Positions 44,421 to 53,220 of a DNA stretch of 64,000 nucleotides are shown one piece after another (position 1 is the stretch's first letter; each line of letters begins with the position of its first letter). Below the pieces are notes generated by a model, which saw only the letters and a program-made list of their open reading frames with translations, did not search any database and was not told where the DNA came from. The stretch covers positions 1-64,000 of the forward strand of contig NZ_DAMCHJ010000010.1 in assembly GCF_032104385.1 (NCBI RefSeq). The letters run 5' to 3'. Source of the stretch: Tissierella sp032104385 (lineage in GTDB: Bacteria > Bacillota > Clostridia > Tissierellales > Tissierellaceae). The translations under genes and the position numbers were made by a program.

Positions 44421-44443
44421 TTCTTATCCCCCAATACTTACAT

Positions 44444-44475
44444 ATTAACATATGAACAATTATTCATATGTTAAT
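44444..44475 (-). promoter_or_regulatory. ArsR/SmtB-type operator of the metal ATPase
   Basis: Perfect 13-bp inverted repeat ATTAACATATGAA-N6-TTCATATGTTAAT. The centre TATGAACAATTATTCATA closely follows the CadC/CzrA/SmtB operator form (TGAA-N6-TTCA). It covers the expected transcription start of the ATPase gene. Confidence 0.82.
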
Positions 44476-44478
44476 ATA

Positions 44479-44507
44479 ATTATATGCCCTCTGAAGATTT
44501 TTGTCAA
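44479..44507 (-). promoter_or_regulatory. Consensus sigmaA promoter of the metal ATPase
   Basis: -35 TTGACA (complement 44502-44507), 17-bp spacer, -10 TATAAT (complement 44479-44484). Confidence 0.9.
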
Positions 44508-44513
44508 TAAAAA

Positions 44514-44533
44514 AAAGCACTTTTAAGTGCTTT
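44514..44533 (-). terminator. Terminator of the nitroreductase-fold gene
   Basis: Stem AAAGCACTT/AAGTGCTTT followed on the minus strand by a run of T that runs into the -35 of the next promoter. Overlaps the stop codon of the upstream gene. Confidence 0.88.
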
Positions 44534-45341
44534 ATAATTTAAATTCTGCTACATATTTATAATTATTATTTTCTTGTTTAATTCCTTCTATTAATTCCCA
44601 TTTATTATTTAAACCTATTGATTGCCCTAGGGATTCAAAATAATACATTATTATCCCTGCATCTATAAGATTTGGCTTTTCACCTTCATCATGTTTAATT
44701 AACAAAGTAACCTTATCCTTATCAAGTAAAAATCTCCAAGGTTGTTTATTTAAAGCAGATGGTGCAAATCTTATATAATAAAACAAATCACTTAAACCTC
44801 TATTTTCTAACTCATCAGTGCTTGGAGAGTTTCCTATCTTATCAACAAACACCATTTCTTCAACGCCTATTCTTTCACTAAATGTTTCATTGACAAAAGG
44901 ATTTTTCGGTTTGCCATAACCTAAAGCTAGTATATAATCAATTTTCCCTACCATATCTCCAAATATTTCTTTTTTTATACCATCATCTACATTTCCTATA
45001 CTTACCCAACAAGTATCCAACCCCATATTGTTTAGCTTAGTTATAAGCTTTTCCATATAATATGAGCCATAAATTACATTTCTATCTTTATCATCTACTA
45101 TCTCAAGTCCTATATAGTGTGGACTTTCAATCATTACACCTGAATATCCTCCAATTCCCCTTAATTCCTTATATAATTTCTCACCATATTCATATAGTTT
45201 AAATCTTATGCCTTTTGTTCCATCTTCTTTCTCTAATGAATCTAAATATAGTTTTATTTCGTCCAATATATCTGGATTTATCTTCTTATTTTTAAATTCT
45301 CTAACAGATTTTCTTTTCTTTAAAAAATTAGTCATTAACAT
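44532..45341 (-). CDS. Nitroreductase-fold family protein (TM1586-like)
   Basis: 269 aa with two half-nitroreductase modules: MTNFLKKRKSVREFKNKKINPDILDEI, LGLDTCWVSIGNVDDG, then RFAPSALNKQPWRFLLDKDKVTLL and IDAGIIMYYFESL. This duplicated form matches the TM1586 nitroreductase family (PF14512), whose flavin use and substrate are unclear. Single gene. Confidence 0.82.
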   Translation of the reverse strand: MLMTNFLKKRKSVREFKNKKINPDILDEIKLYLDSLEKEDGTKGIRFKLYEYGEKLYKELRGIGGYSGVMIESPHYIGLEIVDDKDRNVIYGSYYMEKLITKLNNMGLDTCWVSIGNVDDGIKKEIFGDMVGKIDYILALGYGKPKNPFVNETFSERIGVEEMVFVDKIGNSPSTDELENRGLSDLFYYIRFAPSALNKQPWRFLLDKDKVTLLIKHDEGEKPNLIDAGIIMYYFESLGQSIGLNNKWELIEGIKQENNNYKYVAEFKL

Positions 45342-45401
45342 ACTAAAACCCCCTACCTAATTTAGTCTATATCATATATACCACTATTTTGATTTTCTAA
45401 T

Positions 45402-45971
45402 CTATAATTTCAAACCACAATTATCTACTAGGGTATAAATATATTCTATTAAATAAAAATGTACTATTAAAGCAGTACCAATTCCCAAAAATATACCTGC
45501 TGCCACATCTGTAGGATAATGGACTCCTAAATATATTCTAGATACTGCGACTACTATAGCAATGGTAAATACTAGAACAGTTAATTTAGGTATATTAAAC
45601 GCTATAGTGGTAGCAATAGAAAAACTAGCAGTAGTATGACCAGATGGAAATGAGTAGTCCTTTAAATTTATGCCAAAGGTATTTAGTTGCTCTATAATCT
45701 TATAGGGTCTTTCCCTACTTAGTATTCTTTTTAAAGCATGGACTATTACCTGACTAATGATTAAAGCACCTAGTGCTTCAAAACCCATAAGTCTTATATG
45801 ACTACTTCCTATAAATATTAAAACCAATACTAGAAGTGAAGAAAATACTGCACCTCCTAAATTTGTAGCTCTATACATTATAGTATCTAGATATCTATGT
45901 TTCATCTTTCTATTAATTAAATCGATAAAAACATCATCAAATCTCTTTAGTTTATTTTTCATGTTTTTCAC
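45402..45971 (-). CDS. PAP2 family phosphatase
   Basis: 189 aa integral membrane enzyme. The three PAP2 motifs are present: KRILSRERP (KX6RP), PSGHT, and SRIYLGVHYPTDV (SRX5HX3D). Probably dephosphorylates undecaprenyl diphosphate or a lipid phosphate at the outer face. About five helices. The ATG has only a weak ribosome binding site. Confidence 0.93.
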   Translation of the reverse strand: MKNMKNKLKRFDDVFIDLINRKMKHRYLDTIMYRATNLGGAVFSSLLVLVLIFIGSSHIRLMGFEALGALIISQVIVHALKRILSRERPYKIIEQLNTFGINLKDYSFPSGHTTASFSIATTIAFNIPKLTVLVFTIAIVVAVSRIYLGVHYPTDVAAGIFLGIGTALIVHFYLIEYIYTLVDNCGLKL

Positions 45972-46118
45972 CTTTAGCTAAAATATTTATTATCCTCAGT
46001 ATTATATTCTAGTTTATTATTACCCATATATCAATGATTTTATTGTTTTATATAGATATACTACTTATTTCTTTTTTATGTTAAAATATATAAGACAAAA
46101 TTAAAAGTAGGTGTTTGT

Positions 46119-47984
46119 ATGAATTTAAGTATCGAACAAAAAAAAGCTATTCATCATGCTGAAGGTCCCGCCTTGATATTAGCAGTACCTGGTGCAGGCA
46201 AAACTACGGTTTTGATATATAGAGCAGTCAATCTAATATTAAATCATAAAATAAGCCCTGAGAGAATATTATCAATAACCTTTAGTAAATCTTCTGCTAG
46301 GGATATGAAGGAAAGATTTAATAAGTCTTTTTCAGAAATATCTTCTATTCCCATTCAATTCTCTACAATACATAGCTTTTGTTTTGGTTTAATCAGAGAA
46401 TATGCCTATATTAATAGAGTTAAATATACATTGATTGAAGAAGAGAAGAATGAACTTAATAAATATAACGTAATTAAAAAAATATATTTTGCAGCAAATC
46501 AAGAATATATTACTGAGGAAAAATTAGAATCTCTATTAAATTCAATGGGTTATATTAAAAATATGATGCTATCAGTGGATGAATTTCTAAAACATAATAA
46601 ATCTGATATTGAAAATTTTAAAACAATCTATAATACTTATGAAAAATATAAAAAAGATAATAATTTGATAGATTTTGATGATATGCTAACTATTGCTTTA
46701 GAAATTCTTAAGTCTAATACATATATATTAGAAAAATACCGCAATAAATATGATTTTATTCAGGTAGATGAAGGGCAAGATACTTCAAAGGTTCAGTTAG
46801 AAATAATAAAACTATTGGCAAGTCCTAAGAATAATCTATTTATTGTAGCAGATGATGATCAGTCTATTTATGGATTTAGGGGGGCATATCCTAAGGGACT
46901 CTTGAATTTCAATAAAATCTATCCTAATGGGAAATTATTCTTTATGGAGCAAAATTATAGGTCATCAAAAAATATTGTATCTGTTTGTAACCAATTTATA
47001 AAAAAAAATACACTAAGATATAATAAAAATATTTCTACTAATAACAACTTTATAGAGCCTATCAATATAGTAAAGTTTAATTCTATTGATGAAGAATATA
47101 AATATTTAGTAAATGATTTAAAAACTCGAGAACTTTCTCGATGCTGCATACTCTATAGAAATAATTTATCATCTATTGGTCTTATTGAGTTATTGGAAAG
47201 AAATAAAATTCCATTTACCATGAAAGATATTAAGATTAGATTTTTCAATCATTGGCTTATACAAGATATAATAAACTTTATAATCTTTTCTAAAGATACT
47301 AGTAATATGAATATCTATGAAAATATTTACTATAAAATGAAAGGATATATATCAAAAAGACAAATTAATTATGCTAAAACCTTAAATTATAATCTATCAG
47401 TATTTGATAGAATAATGGATTTTCCTGGTCTATCGAATTTCTATAAATCTACTCTAAAAGAATTGAAGCTTGATTTCAAGAAACTTTCAAAGCTAAATCC
47501 TAGGGATGCAATAACTTTTATTGAACATGAGTTAGAGTATGAAAAATATCTTAAGGAAAACTCTATGAAATTCGGATATACTTATGATATTTTAAAAACC
47601 ATTATATATTATTTGAAATTTATAGCTAATGATAGTAAAAATTCAGATGAATTACTAAATAGATTAAAATATTTGGAGCATTTATGTAGAAATTCAAGAG
47701 GTACTAAAAATGCAGTAACTTTATCTACTATCCATTCTGCCAAGGGATTGGAATTTGATAGAGTTTATATGATAGATTTAGTAGATGGTGATTTTCCCTC
47801 TGTTTCTAGTATTGAAGCTTATGAAAAAGGTAAATATGAATTAATTGAAGAGGAAAGACGACTTTTCTATGTTGGAATGAGTAGAGCAAAATATCACTTA
47901 TCTTTAATTACTATAAATAATATAGGCGAAAAAAAGGTAGAACCATCTAGATTTTTATTGGATTTAGAAAAAAAGAAAGCTTAG
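46119..47984 (+). CDS. UvrD/Rep-like superfamily 1A DNA helicase
   Basis: 621 aa. Motif I AVPGAGKTTVL, motif Ia SITFSKSSARDM, motif II VDEGQDTSKVQ (DEGQD in place of the common DEAQD), motif III ADDDQSIYGFRGA, motif IV NYRSSKNIV, motif V TLSTIHSAKGLEFDRVYMIDLVDGDFPS and motif VI EEERRLFYVGMSRAK. It is shorter than UvrD/PcrA (about 720-740), with a reduced 2B domain. A small Rep-type 3'-5' helicase, perhaps in repair. Stands alone on the plus strand. Confidence 0.93.
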   Translation: MNLSIEQKKAIHHAEGPALILAVPGAGKTTVLIYRAVNLILNHKISPERILSITFSKSSARDMKERFNKSFSEISSIPIQFSTIHSFCFGLIREYAYINRVKYTLIEEEKNELNKYNVIKKIYFAANQEYITEEKLESLLNSMGYIKNMMLSVDEFLKHNKSDIENFKTIYNTYEKYKKDNNLIDFDDMLTIALEILKSNTYILEKYRNKYDFIQVDEGQDTSKVQLEIIKLLASPKNNLFIVADDDQSIYGFRGAYPKGLLNFNKIYPNGKLFFMEQNYRSSKNIVSVCNQFIKKNTLRYNKNISTNNNFIEPINIVKFNSIDEEYKYLVNDLKTRELSRCCILYRNNLSSIGLIELLERNKIPFTMKDIKIRFFNHWLIQDIINFIIFSKDTSNMNIYENIYYKMKGYISKRQINYAKTLNYNLSVFDRIMDFPGLSNFYKSTLKELKLDFKKLSKLNPRDAITFIEHELEYEKYLKENSMKFGYTYDILKTIIYYLKFIANDSKNSDELLNRLKYLEHLCRNSRGTKNAVTLSTIHSAKGLEFDRVYMIDLVDGDFPSVSSIEAYEKGKYELIEEERRLFYVGMSRAKYHLSLITINNIGEKKVEPSRFLLDLEKKKA

Positions 47985-47997
47985 ACTTTCTTTTTTT
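47968..47997 (+). terminator. Terminator of the helicase gene
   Basis: Stem AAAAAAAGAAAG/CTTTCTTTTTTT (47968-47979 with 47986-47997), loop CTTAGA, T-run in the 3' arm. The stop codon lies in the loop. Confidence 0.85.
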
Positions 47998-48098
47998 GTT
48001 AAATTATAGTTTTTTTATAATTTAAAGAGTAAAATTTCATTTATTTGTAATACTATATATGCAAGGATAATTATTGAAAAGGGAGTGAAATAGTAGCA

Positions 48099-48188
48099 AT
48101 GGCAAAAAATAAGCAAAATAATCAAAATAATCAAAAAAGAAAAAATGATAAAAATCAAGATGCTAAAAAAGAAGACAGCAAAAGTGAA
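48099..48188 (+). CDS. Possible 29-aa Asn/Gln/Lys-rich peptide
   Basis: ATG 48099 with GGGAG twelve bases upstream encodes MAKNKQNNQNNQKRKNDKNQ followed by nine more residues and TGA. Extremely hydrophilic and low-complexity. It is followed by a terminator-like hairpin, which suggests a short transcript. Coding status uncertain; one fewer A at 48180-48184 would add a few acidic residues. Confidence 0.4.
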
Positions 48189-48204
48189 GAGGATTAAGTA
48201 TTTA

Positions 48205-48256
48205 AAAAATAAGTATCATTTTTGGTGCCAAGCACCAAAAATGATACTTATTTTTT
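48205..48256. terminator. Convergent terminator, copy 3 of the repeated GGTGCC hairpin
   Basis: Arms 48205-48229 and 48233-48256 with loop CAA and one bulged T; core TTTTTGGTGC/GCACCAAAA and outer arms AAGTATCAT/ATGATACTT. Contains part of the stop codon of the lipoprotein gene on the minus strand. Confidence 0.88.
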
Positions 48257-49313
48257 ACTTGTTAAACTCTTTTACACCTGAATCATCTACTTGAAAATAT
48301 TCACCAGGCTTTATACTAAAATGTCCTGATTCATAAGGATTACCTTCTATTGTTATATAAATTTTCTCTACATCATAAAATTTACCTAATGTATTCACTA
48401 TAGATTTTAATATCTCAATTTCTAAGGAAGATCCTGCATTCATATCTGTTAATAATTCCTTTGAAAAATCTGCTTCTAATGTCCATGACTCTCTATTTAA
48501 ATGTATTTTATTTATATTAGTATTCTTTGAAATAGACGGAATTAGTTTATCTGATGGGGGATTTTTCATAATATCTTCTAGAATATCCTCTATACTTTCA
48601 TTGGTACCAAACTCTATATCCTGTTCAATATATACTGTATCAATATCTCCTGCTACTGGATAATATGTCAATATATCCATTTCTTGATTATCCTTATCTA
48701 TTTCTTTTAATAAAGTTTTAACTTCAAATTCACCATTATTATAAATTCTTGCTACAAGACCTATATCCTTTGCATAATATTCTCTTTGTCTACCTCCATC
48801 TTTAAACTCGGTAGTCACTTCTAATGCATCATAGATTCCAGAAGGGGTTTCTACTTTCCTATCTAGGCTAGTTATTTCCATTGTACTTCCTTCATTATTT
48901 GACCAAATGTTTCCAACTTCTAAAGGTTCTTTTAATATAACATTATTACTATTTGTATTTGCATTTAACATATTTTCAATATGATAAAATTCACCTTCTG
49001 CAAAAACTTCTGTTAATTCTCCACCTTTATACTCTAAAACTTTTACAAAGTTAGTTCCTGAATTCATAATTTTTATTTGAGCTCTATTACCTTCTGCAAA
49101 TTCTATAAAAGTCTTTTGCTCTGCATATTCATTTCCTATACCTTCATAATCCATAATAGTATTCTCTTTAAAAGGATAGTAATCTGCTATTGTTAACTCC
49201 TCATTTTTTGATATGTTTTCATTTTTTTCTTGGTCTTTAGATATAACCTTCTCACATCCAATTAAAGATATAATTATCACTGTTATTATCAATAAGGATA
49301 AATACTTTTTCAT
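48255..49313 (-). CDS. Lipoprotein with GerMN domain
   Basis: About 352 aa. MKKYLSLLIITVIIISLIGCEK is a lipoprotein signal (LIGC). The middle (residues 40-210) is an unrecognised beta-rich domain and the C-terminal 120 residues are a GerMN domain (SIEDILEDIMKNPPSDKLIPSISKNTNINKIHLNRESWTLEADFSKEL). GerMN occurs in the germination/sporulation protein GerM and in non-sporulation lipoproteins. ATG 49311-49313 has GGAGTG upstream; a start 14 codons earlier would spoil the signal peptide. Confidence 0.88.
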   Translation of the reverse strand: MKKYLSLLIITVIIISLIGCEKVISKDQEKNENISKNEELTIADYYPFKENTIMDYEGIGNEYAEQKTFIEFAEGNRAQIKIMNSGTNFVKVLEYKGGELTEVFAEGEFYHIENMLNANTNSNNVILKEPLEVGNIWSNNEGSTMEITSLDRKVETPSGIYDALEVTTEFKDGGRQREYYAKDIGLVARIYNNGEFEVKTLLKEIDKDNQEMDILTYYPVAGDIDTVYIEQDIEFGTNESIEDILEDIMKNPPSDKLIPSISKNTNINKIHLNRESWTLEADFSKELLTDMNAGSSLEIEILKSIVNTLGKFYDVEKIYITIEGNPYESGHFSIKPGEYFQVDDSGVKEFNK

Positions 49314-49464
49314 AAACATCACTCCTATAAATAATTTAGCAAGTAATTGCCTCATCTGAATTATATCCTCTTTTATTATAATTATAATATATTTTTATAA
49401 AAAAGTCTTTACGATAAGATTACAATATAAACCATGGCAATTGTAAATTTAAGGTTTAAAACTT

Positions 49465-50195
49465 TTATAATATTTCTACATTTGGATTTAGTTTATAGAT
49501 AACATTTTTTCTTTCTACTATAATATCTATTTCCTTTGATAATTCTTTATCCCCTCTTATGGCTAAAAAAAGAGGTTTGTTTGGATTTATAGCTACTGGG
49601 TTTCCTACCATTCTAAGCATGGAAAGGTCTCCTGTAGTATCTCCATAGGCATAGCTGTTTTCTAAATCTACATTGTATTTCAATATCAATTCATTTAAAA
49701 CTCTTTGTTTGCTTTCAGAATCCCACATTCTAACTATTTCACCAGTAAATTTATTCTCTTCATCTACCTTATAAATAGTTCCCTTATACTCTGTAACACC
49801 ATATTTTTCTGCCATCTTTGATACTAAAAAATCTGGACTGCCAGAAATAAAAAACACTTTATGCCCTTCTTTTTTATGCCATTCAATCTGATCCCTAGAG
49901 TATTTATAAACCATATCACCATTAATATTGATTACTTGACTAGCTATAAATTCTATATAGGTCTTATTAACACCCTTCAGCTCTTCTATATATACTTGGG
50001 CTAAAGTTTCAAGATAAAGTTCAAAGTCTCCAAACCTTTTTTCCCATTCTTCATATACCTTTTTTACCTTAGTATACCAAATAGTAGGATCAATCACCTN
50101 NNNNNNNNNTTATTTAGTTTTTTAAAATGCTCAATCATTAAAGAATTTCTAAATATAGTTCCATCAATATCAAAAAACGCAGCTATTGTTTTCAT
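49465..50195 (-). CDS. HAD-IB family phosphatase (interrupted by an assembly gap)
   Basis: About 240 aa. The N-terminal piece upstream of ten N reads MKTIAAFFDIDGTIFRNSL, with nucleophile Asp in DIDGT; downstream come FFISGSPDFLVSKMAEKYGV (motif II) and YGDTTGDLSML (motif IV). Together they are a SerB-like HAD-IB hydrolase. The part after the gap alone looks like a complete gene from 50097 but lacks the catalytic Asp. Frame is restored if the gap represents 2 mod 3 bases, or if the flanks overlap by one A. Start ATG 50193-50195. Confidence 0.9.
50100..50109. other. Assembly gap (10 N) inside the HAD-IB gene
   Basis: With ten bases the two halves are out of frame; a one-base overlap or a gap of 2, 5 or 8 bases restores frame between FKKLN and VIDPTIWY. 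Confidence 0.85.
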
Positions 50196-50358
50196 ATTAT
50201 CATCCTAACTTTTTTATTCTATTATATGATTTATACCCAATTTAGTATAATTAATTCTATGTAAAGATTAATTACAATAAAAGAGTTACAAGAAATAATA
50301 GTATTTAAAACTACTATTTCTTATATATCTAGCCTTGCACTTTAAAATTTATCCTCAA

Positions 50359-50399
50359 AAAATAAAGTCTAATGACTTTTTATCACTAGACTTTATTTT
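50359..50399 (-). terminator. Terminator of the oligopeptide ABC operon
   Basis: 13-bp stem (50359-50371 with 50387-50399, core AAAGTCTA/TAGACTTT) just after the binding-protein gene, with TTTT on the minus strand. Confidence 0.8.
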
Positions 50400-50421
50400 A
50401 TTTTATTTAATTATAATCTTA

Positions 50422-52257
50422 CTATTTTGCTTTTTCAGGAGAATCGGATAATAATCCAATCTTTTCCCATCCCCAGTCAGTAACCGTATTTACATCAATA
50501 TAATTAACACGATTATTAACTGCTGTTAATGCCACTCTGTAATGTGTCGGTGCTACTATAACTTCATCATGTGCATATTTTTGCCAATCATGATAAGCTT
50601 TTATTAAATAATCATTATCAATTCCATCTTCTCCAAATGCATCACCTGATGCAATAGCAGCTAAAAGCCTATCATTTTCCTCTGTTGCAAACCTAGGATA
50701 ATTAAACATTGCATCTCTTCCATATAACCCTGATGGGTCTGGATTAGAACCAGTATTCCAAGCAGCCATATATATATCAATATCTTTATTATCTTCTTCA
50801 ACCATATCATAAAAGGCATTCATTTCTATTAATCTTCCATTTTGTAAACTTACATCTAATCCAACTTCTTTCCAACATTGAACATAGAATTGTGCTAATG
50901 GCTCCGCAATATCTCCACCTGACATTGAAAGAAAATTAATCTTTAACTTATTTCCATTTGGATCTTCTCTCATACCATCTCCGTCTTTATCTATATAACC
51001 AGCCTCATCCAGTATTTGCTTTGCTTTCTCTGGATTATATTCATATCCTTCTTGCTCGGAATTCCAAAAAGTAGCATGAGCTGGTGTAATTAATGAATTA
51101 GCAGGTATTCTTAAATCATTATAAAACATTTCTGCTACTTCTTCATTATTCATGGCATAAGCAATTGCCTGTCTTAGTTTAACATCAGACATTTTCTTAT
51201 TTGAATCAACTATAACCTTTTTAGCTTGATTATCCCATTTACCATGTTTAAAACCCATATATCCATAAGTTCTGCTTATATTTGATAATAATGTAATATT
51301 ACTTAAATCTTTATACTCTGGATAACTATCAACATTTATTTCAGAAACTAAATCAAATGTTCCAGCTTTTAATGCTTCTACTATAGTATCAGGATTTGTT
51401 CTTTTATAAACAATCTTATCTACTTTTGGCTTTTCTCCGAACCAATATGGGTTAGGAACATATTCTACTGATTCGCCAGGAACTATATTGGATACCATAA
51501 ATGGACCACAAGATAGTGGCTTTATTCTAACCTTTTCATGTCCCTCCATATCTTCTATTGAAATGTCCTTTAGATAGTGTGCTGGTTCAGCATTATAAGT
51601 AAGACCTGCTCCCCATAATATTCCTGGATAAAATTCCTTAAAGGATACTTCAAGTGTTTTATCATCAATTTTCTTAAGCCCTGAAATAGTATCGGCAGTT
51701 CCTGCATGATACTCTTCTATACCTACAACATTTCTATAATCACTATCAAACCTTACTCCTGGATAATCTTTATGTGCAATGCTCTCATATACAAATATTA
51801 TATCTTCCGCTGTTACAGGTACACCATCACACCAAGTTAGATCCTTATGAATCTTATAAGTAGCTGTCTTAGATTCTTTATTAAATTCAACATCACAATA
51901 TCCACCATCTATTATTTCATAGTTTGAACCCGATTTCATAAAAATTCCATTCGATGGTTCCATTAATTTAAAATCTACATTATTCGAATATAAAAATGTG
52001 TTGAAAATACCTTCAAAAGGTGTATCTGTAACTAAAGCAACATTAAGTGTTCCTCCAACTGTTTCACCATCCTTTTTAAGAAGCATTGGATGAGGTAATT
52101 CTATTTCCTTTGATGCTTTATTCTTACCTTCATCACTATCTGGCTGCTGAGTTACTTCTTCTGGATTCGGTGAAGTTACTTCTTTTTTACCACATGATGT
52201 TAGTACAAGCATAAATACTAACAAAAATGGAATAATAGCTTTAATTTTTCTCTTCAT
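50422..52257 (-). CDS. Oligopeptide ABC transporter substrate-binding lipoprotein
   Basis: 611 aa, SBP_bac_5 family. The signal KRKIKAIIPFLLVFMLVLTSCGKK has lipobox LTSC. The mature part has the family pattern DLTWCDGVPVTAEDIIFVYESIA, NPYWFGEKPKVDKIVYKRTNPDTIVEALKAGTFDLVSE, KLRQAIAYAMNNEEVAEMFY and YNPEKAKQILDEAGYIDKDGDGMREDPNG. It is somewhat longer than typical OppA. Last gene of a five-gene operon, where high expression is often needed. Ligand (peptide, opine, nickel chelate or other) not decidable. Confidence 0.93.
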   Translation of the reverse strand: MKRKIKAIIPFLLVFMLVLTSCGKKEVTSPNPEEVTQQPDSDEGKNKASKEIELPHPMLLKKDGETVGGTLNVALVTDTPFEGIFNTFLYSNNVDFKLMEPSNGIFMKSGSNYEIIDGGYCDVEFNKESKTATYKIHKDLTWCDGVPVTAEDIIFVYESIAHKDYPGVRFDSDYRNVVGIEEYHAGTADTISGLKKIDDKTLEVSFKEFYPGILWGAGLTYNAEPAHYLKDISIEDMEGHEKVRIKPLSCGPFMVSNIVPGESVEYVPNPYWFGEKPKVDKIVYKRTNPDTIVEALKAGTFDLVSEINVDSYPEYKDLSNITLLSNISRTYGYMGFKHGKWDNQAKKVIVDSNKKMSDVKLRQAIAYAMNNEEVAEMFYNDLRIPANSLITPAHATFWNSEQEGYEYNPEKAKQILDEAGYIDKDGDGMREDPNGNKLKINFLSMSGGDIAEPLAQFYVQCWKEVGLDVSLQNGRLIEMNAFYDMVEEDNKDIDIYMAAWNTGSNPDPSGLYGRDAMFNYPRFATEENDRLLAAIASGDAFGEDGIDNDYLIKAYHDWQKYAHDEVIVAPTHYRVALTAVNNRVNYIDVNTVTDWGWEKIGLLSDSPEKAK

Positions 52258-52275
52258 TTTACAATTCCCCCTTTT

Positions 52276-53208
52276 TTATCCTAATCTTTGCTTTGCATCG
52301 GACGCTCTCTTAAATGCTTGCCCGACATAATTTATACACAGCATCATCACTAATATCAATAATGATGCAGGCAGCCACAACCATAGCTTACTCGACATTG
52401 CACCTGGAGTTCTAGCATAAGAAACCAAAGTTCCCAATGAAGGTGTTGAAGGCGGTAAGCCAAATCCTAAGAAAGATAGACCCGTTTCGATTCCTATATT
52501 ACCAGCAAAGCCTAAAATCAAATCTACAATGATTATTGAACTAATATTAGGTAAAATACCACCAAACATAATCTTTAAATCACTTGTCCCCATTATCCTA
52601 GAAGCATTTATATAATCTCTTCTATTTTCTGACAAGGCCTTACTCCTTACTAATCTAGTCATTCCTACCCAATAAAATATAGTCATAATAAATATAAAAT
52701 GCCACATAGTATATTTGGGAATAACAACTACAAATGTGATAATGAGCATAGTTGTAGGTAGTATAGAAATAAAATCACATATTCGCATTATTACATTGTC
52801 TATTTTGCCACCATAAAACCCAACAATTAATCCAACAATTACTCCTATTGCAGAAGTTAATATAGTAACAGCAAAGCCTATTAAAATGGAATTTCTTCCA
52901 CCGATTAGCAATTGACCTGCAATGGATCTACCTCCAATATCTGTCCCTAAAATAAATTCTCTACTTGGTGATTTATATTTATTTCTTAAGTTTATTTTCA
53001 TAACTTCTTCTTGATTTAAAACAAAGGAACCGATTAGTACAGTAGAAAAAATAATAATTAGGATAATAAGACATATCGTTGCAAGTTTATCAAATTCAAA
53101 TTCTCTTTTTACCACCTTCCAAAAGGATGGAACCTCACTGGAAGCTTTTAAGTTTTTTTCCTCTGTTTTAGATATAGTGTTATTTTCATGAAGTTGATTT
53201 TTTTGCAT
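52276..53208 (-). CDS. Oligopeptide ABC transporter permease (OppC/DppC type)
   Basis: 310 aa, an N-terminal cytoplasmic segment with one helix, then five more helices. FILGTDIGGRSIAGQLLIGGRNSILIGFAVTILTSAIGVIVG and the EAA loop RRDYINASRIMGTSDLKIMFGGILPNISSIIIVDLILGFAGNIGIETGLSFLGFG are diagnostic. Downstream of OppB with 12 bp spacing. Confidence 0.95.
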   Translation of the reverse strand: MQKNQLHENNTISKTEEKNLKASSEVPSFWKVVKREFEFDKLATICLIILIIIFSTVLIGSFVLNQEEVMKINLRNKYKSPSREFILGTDIGGRSIAGQLLIGGRNSILIGFAVTILTSAIGVIVGLIVGFYGGKIDNVIMRICDFISILPTTMLIITFVVVIPKYTMWHFIFIMTIFYWVGMTRLVRSKALSENRRDYINASRIMGTSDLKIMFGGILPNISSIIIVDLILGFAGNIGIETGLSFLGFGLPPSTPSLGTLVSYARTPGAMSSKLWLWLPASLLILVMMLCINYVGQAFKRASDAKQRLG

Positions 53209-53220
53209 ACTTGCTCCCTC

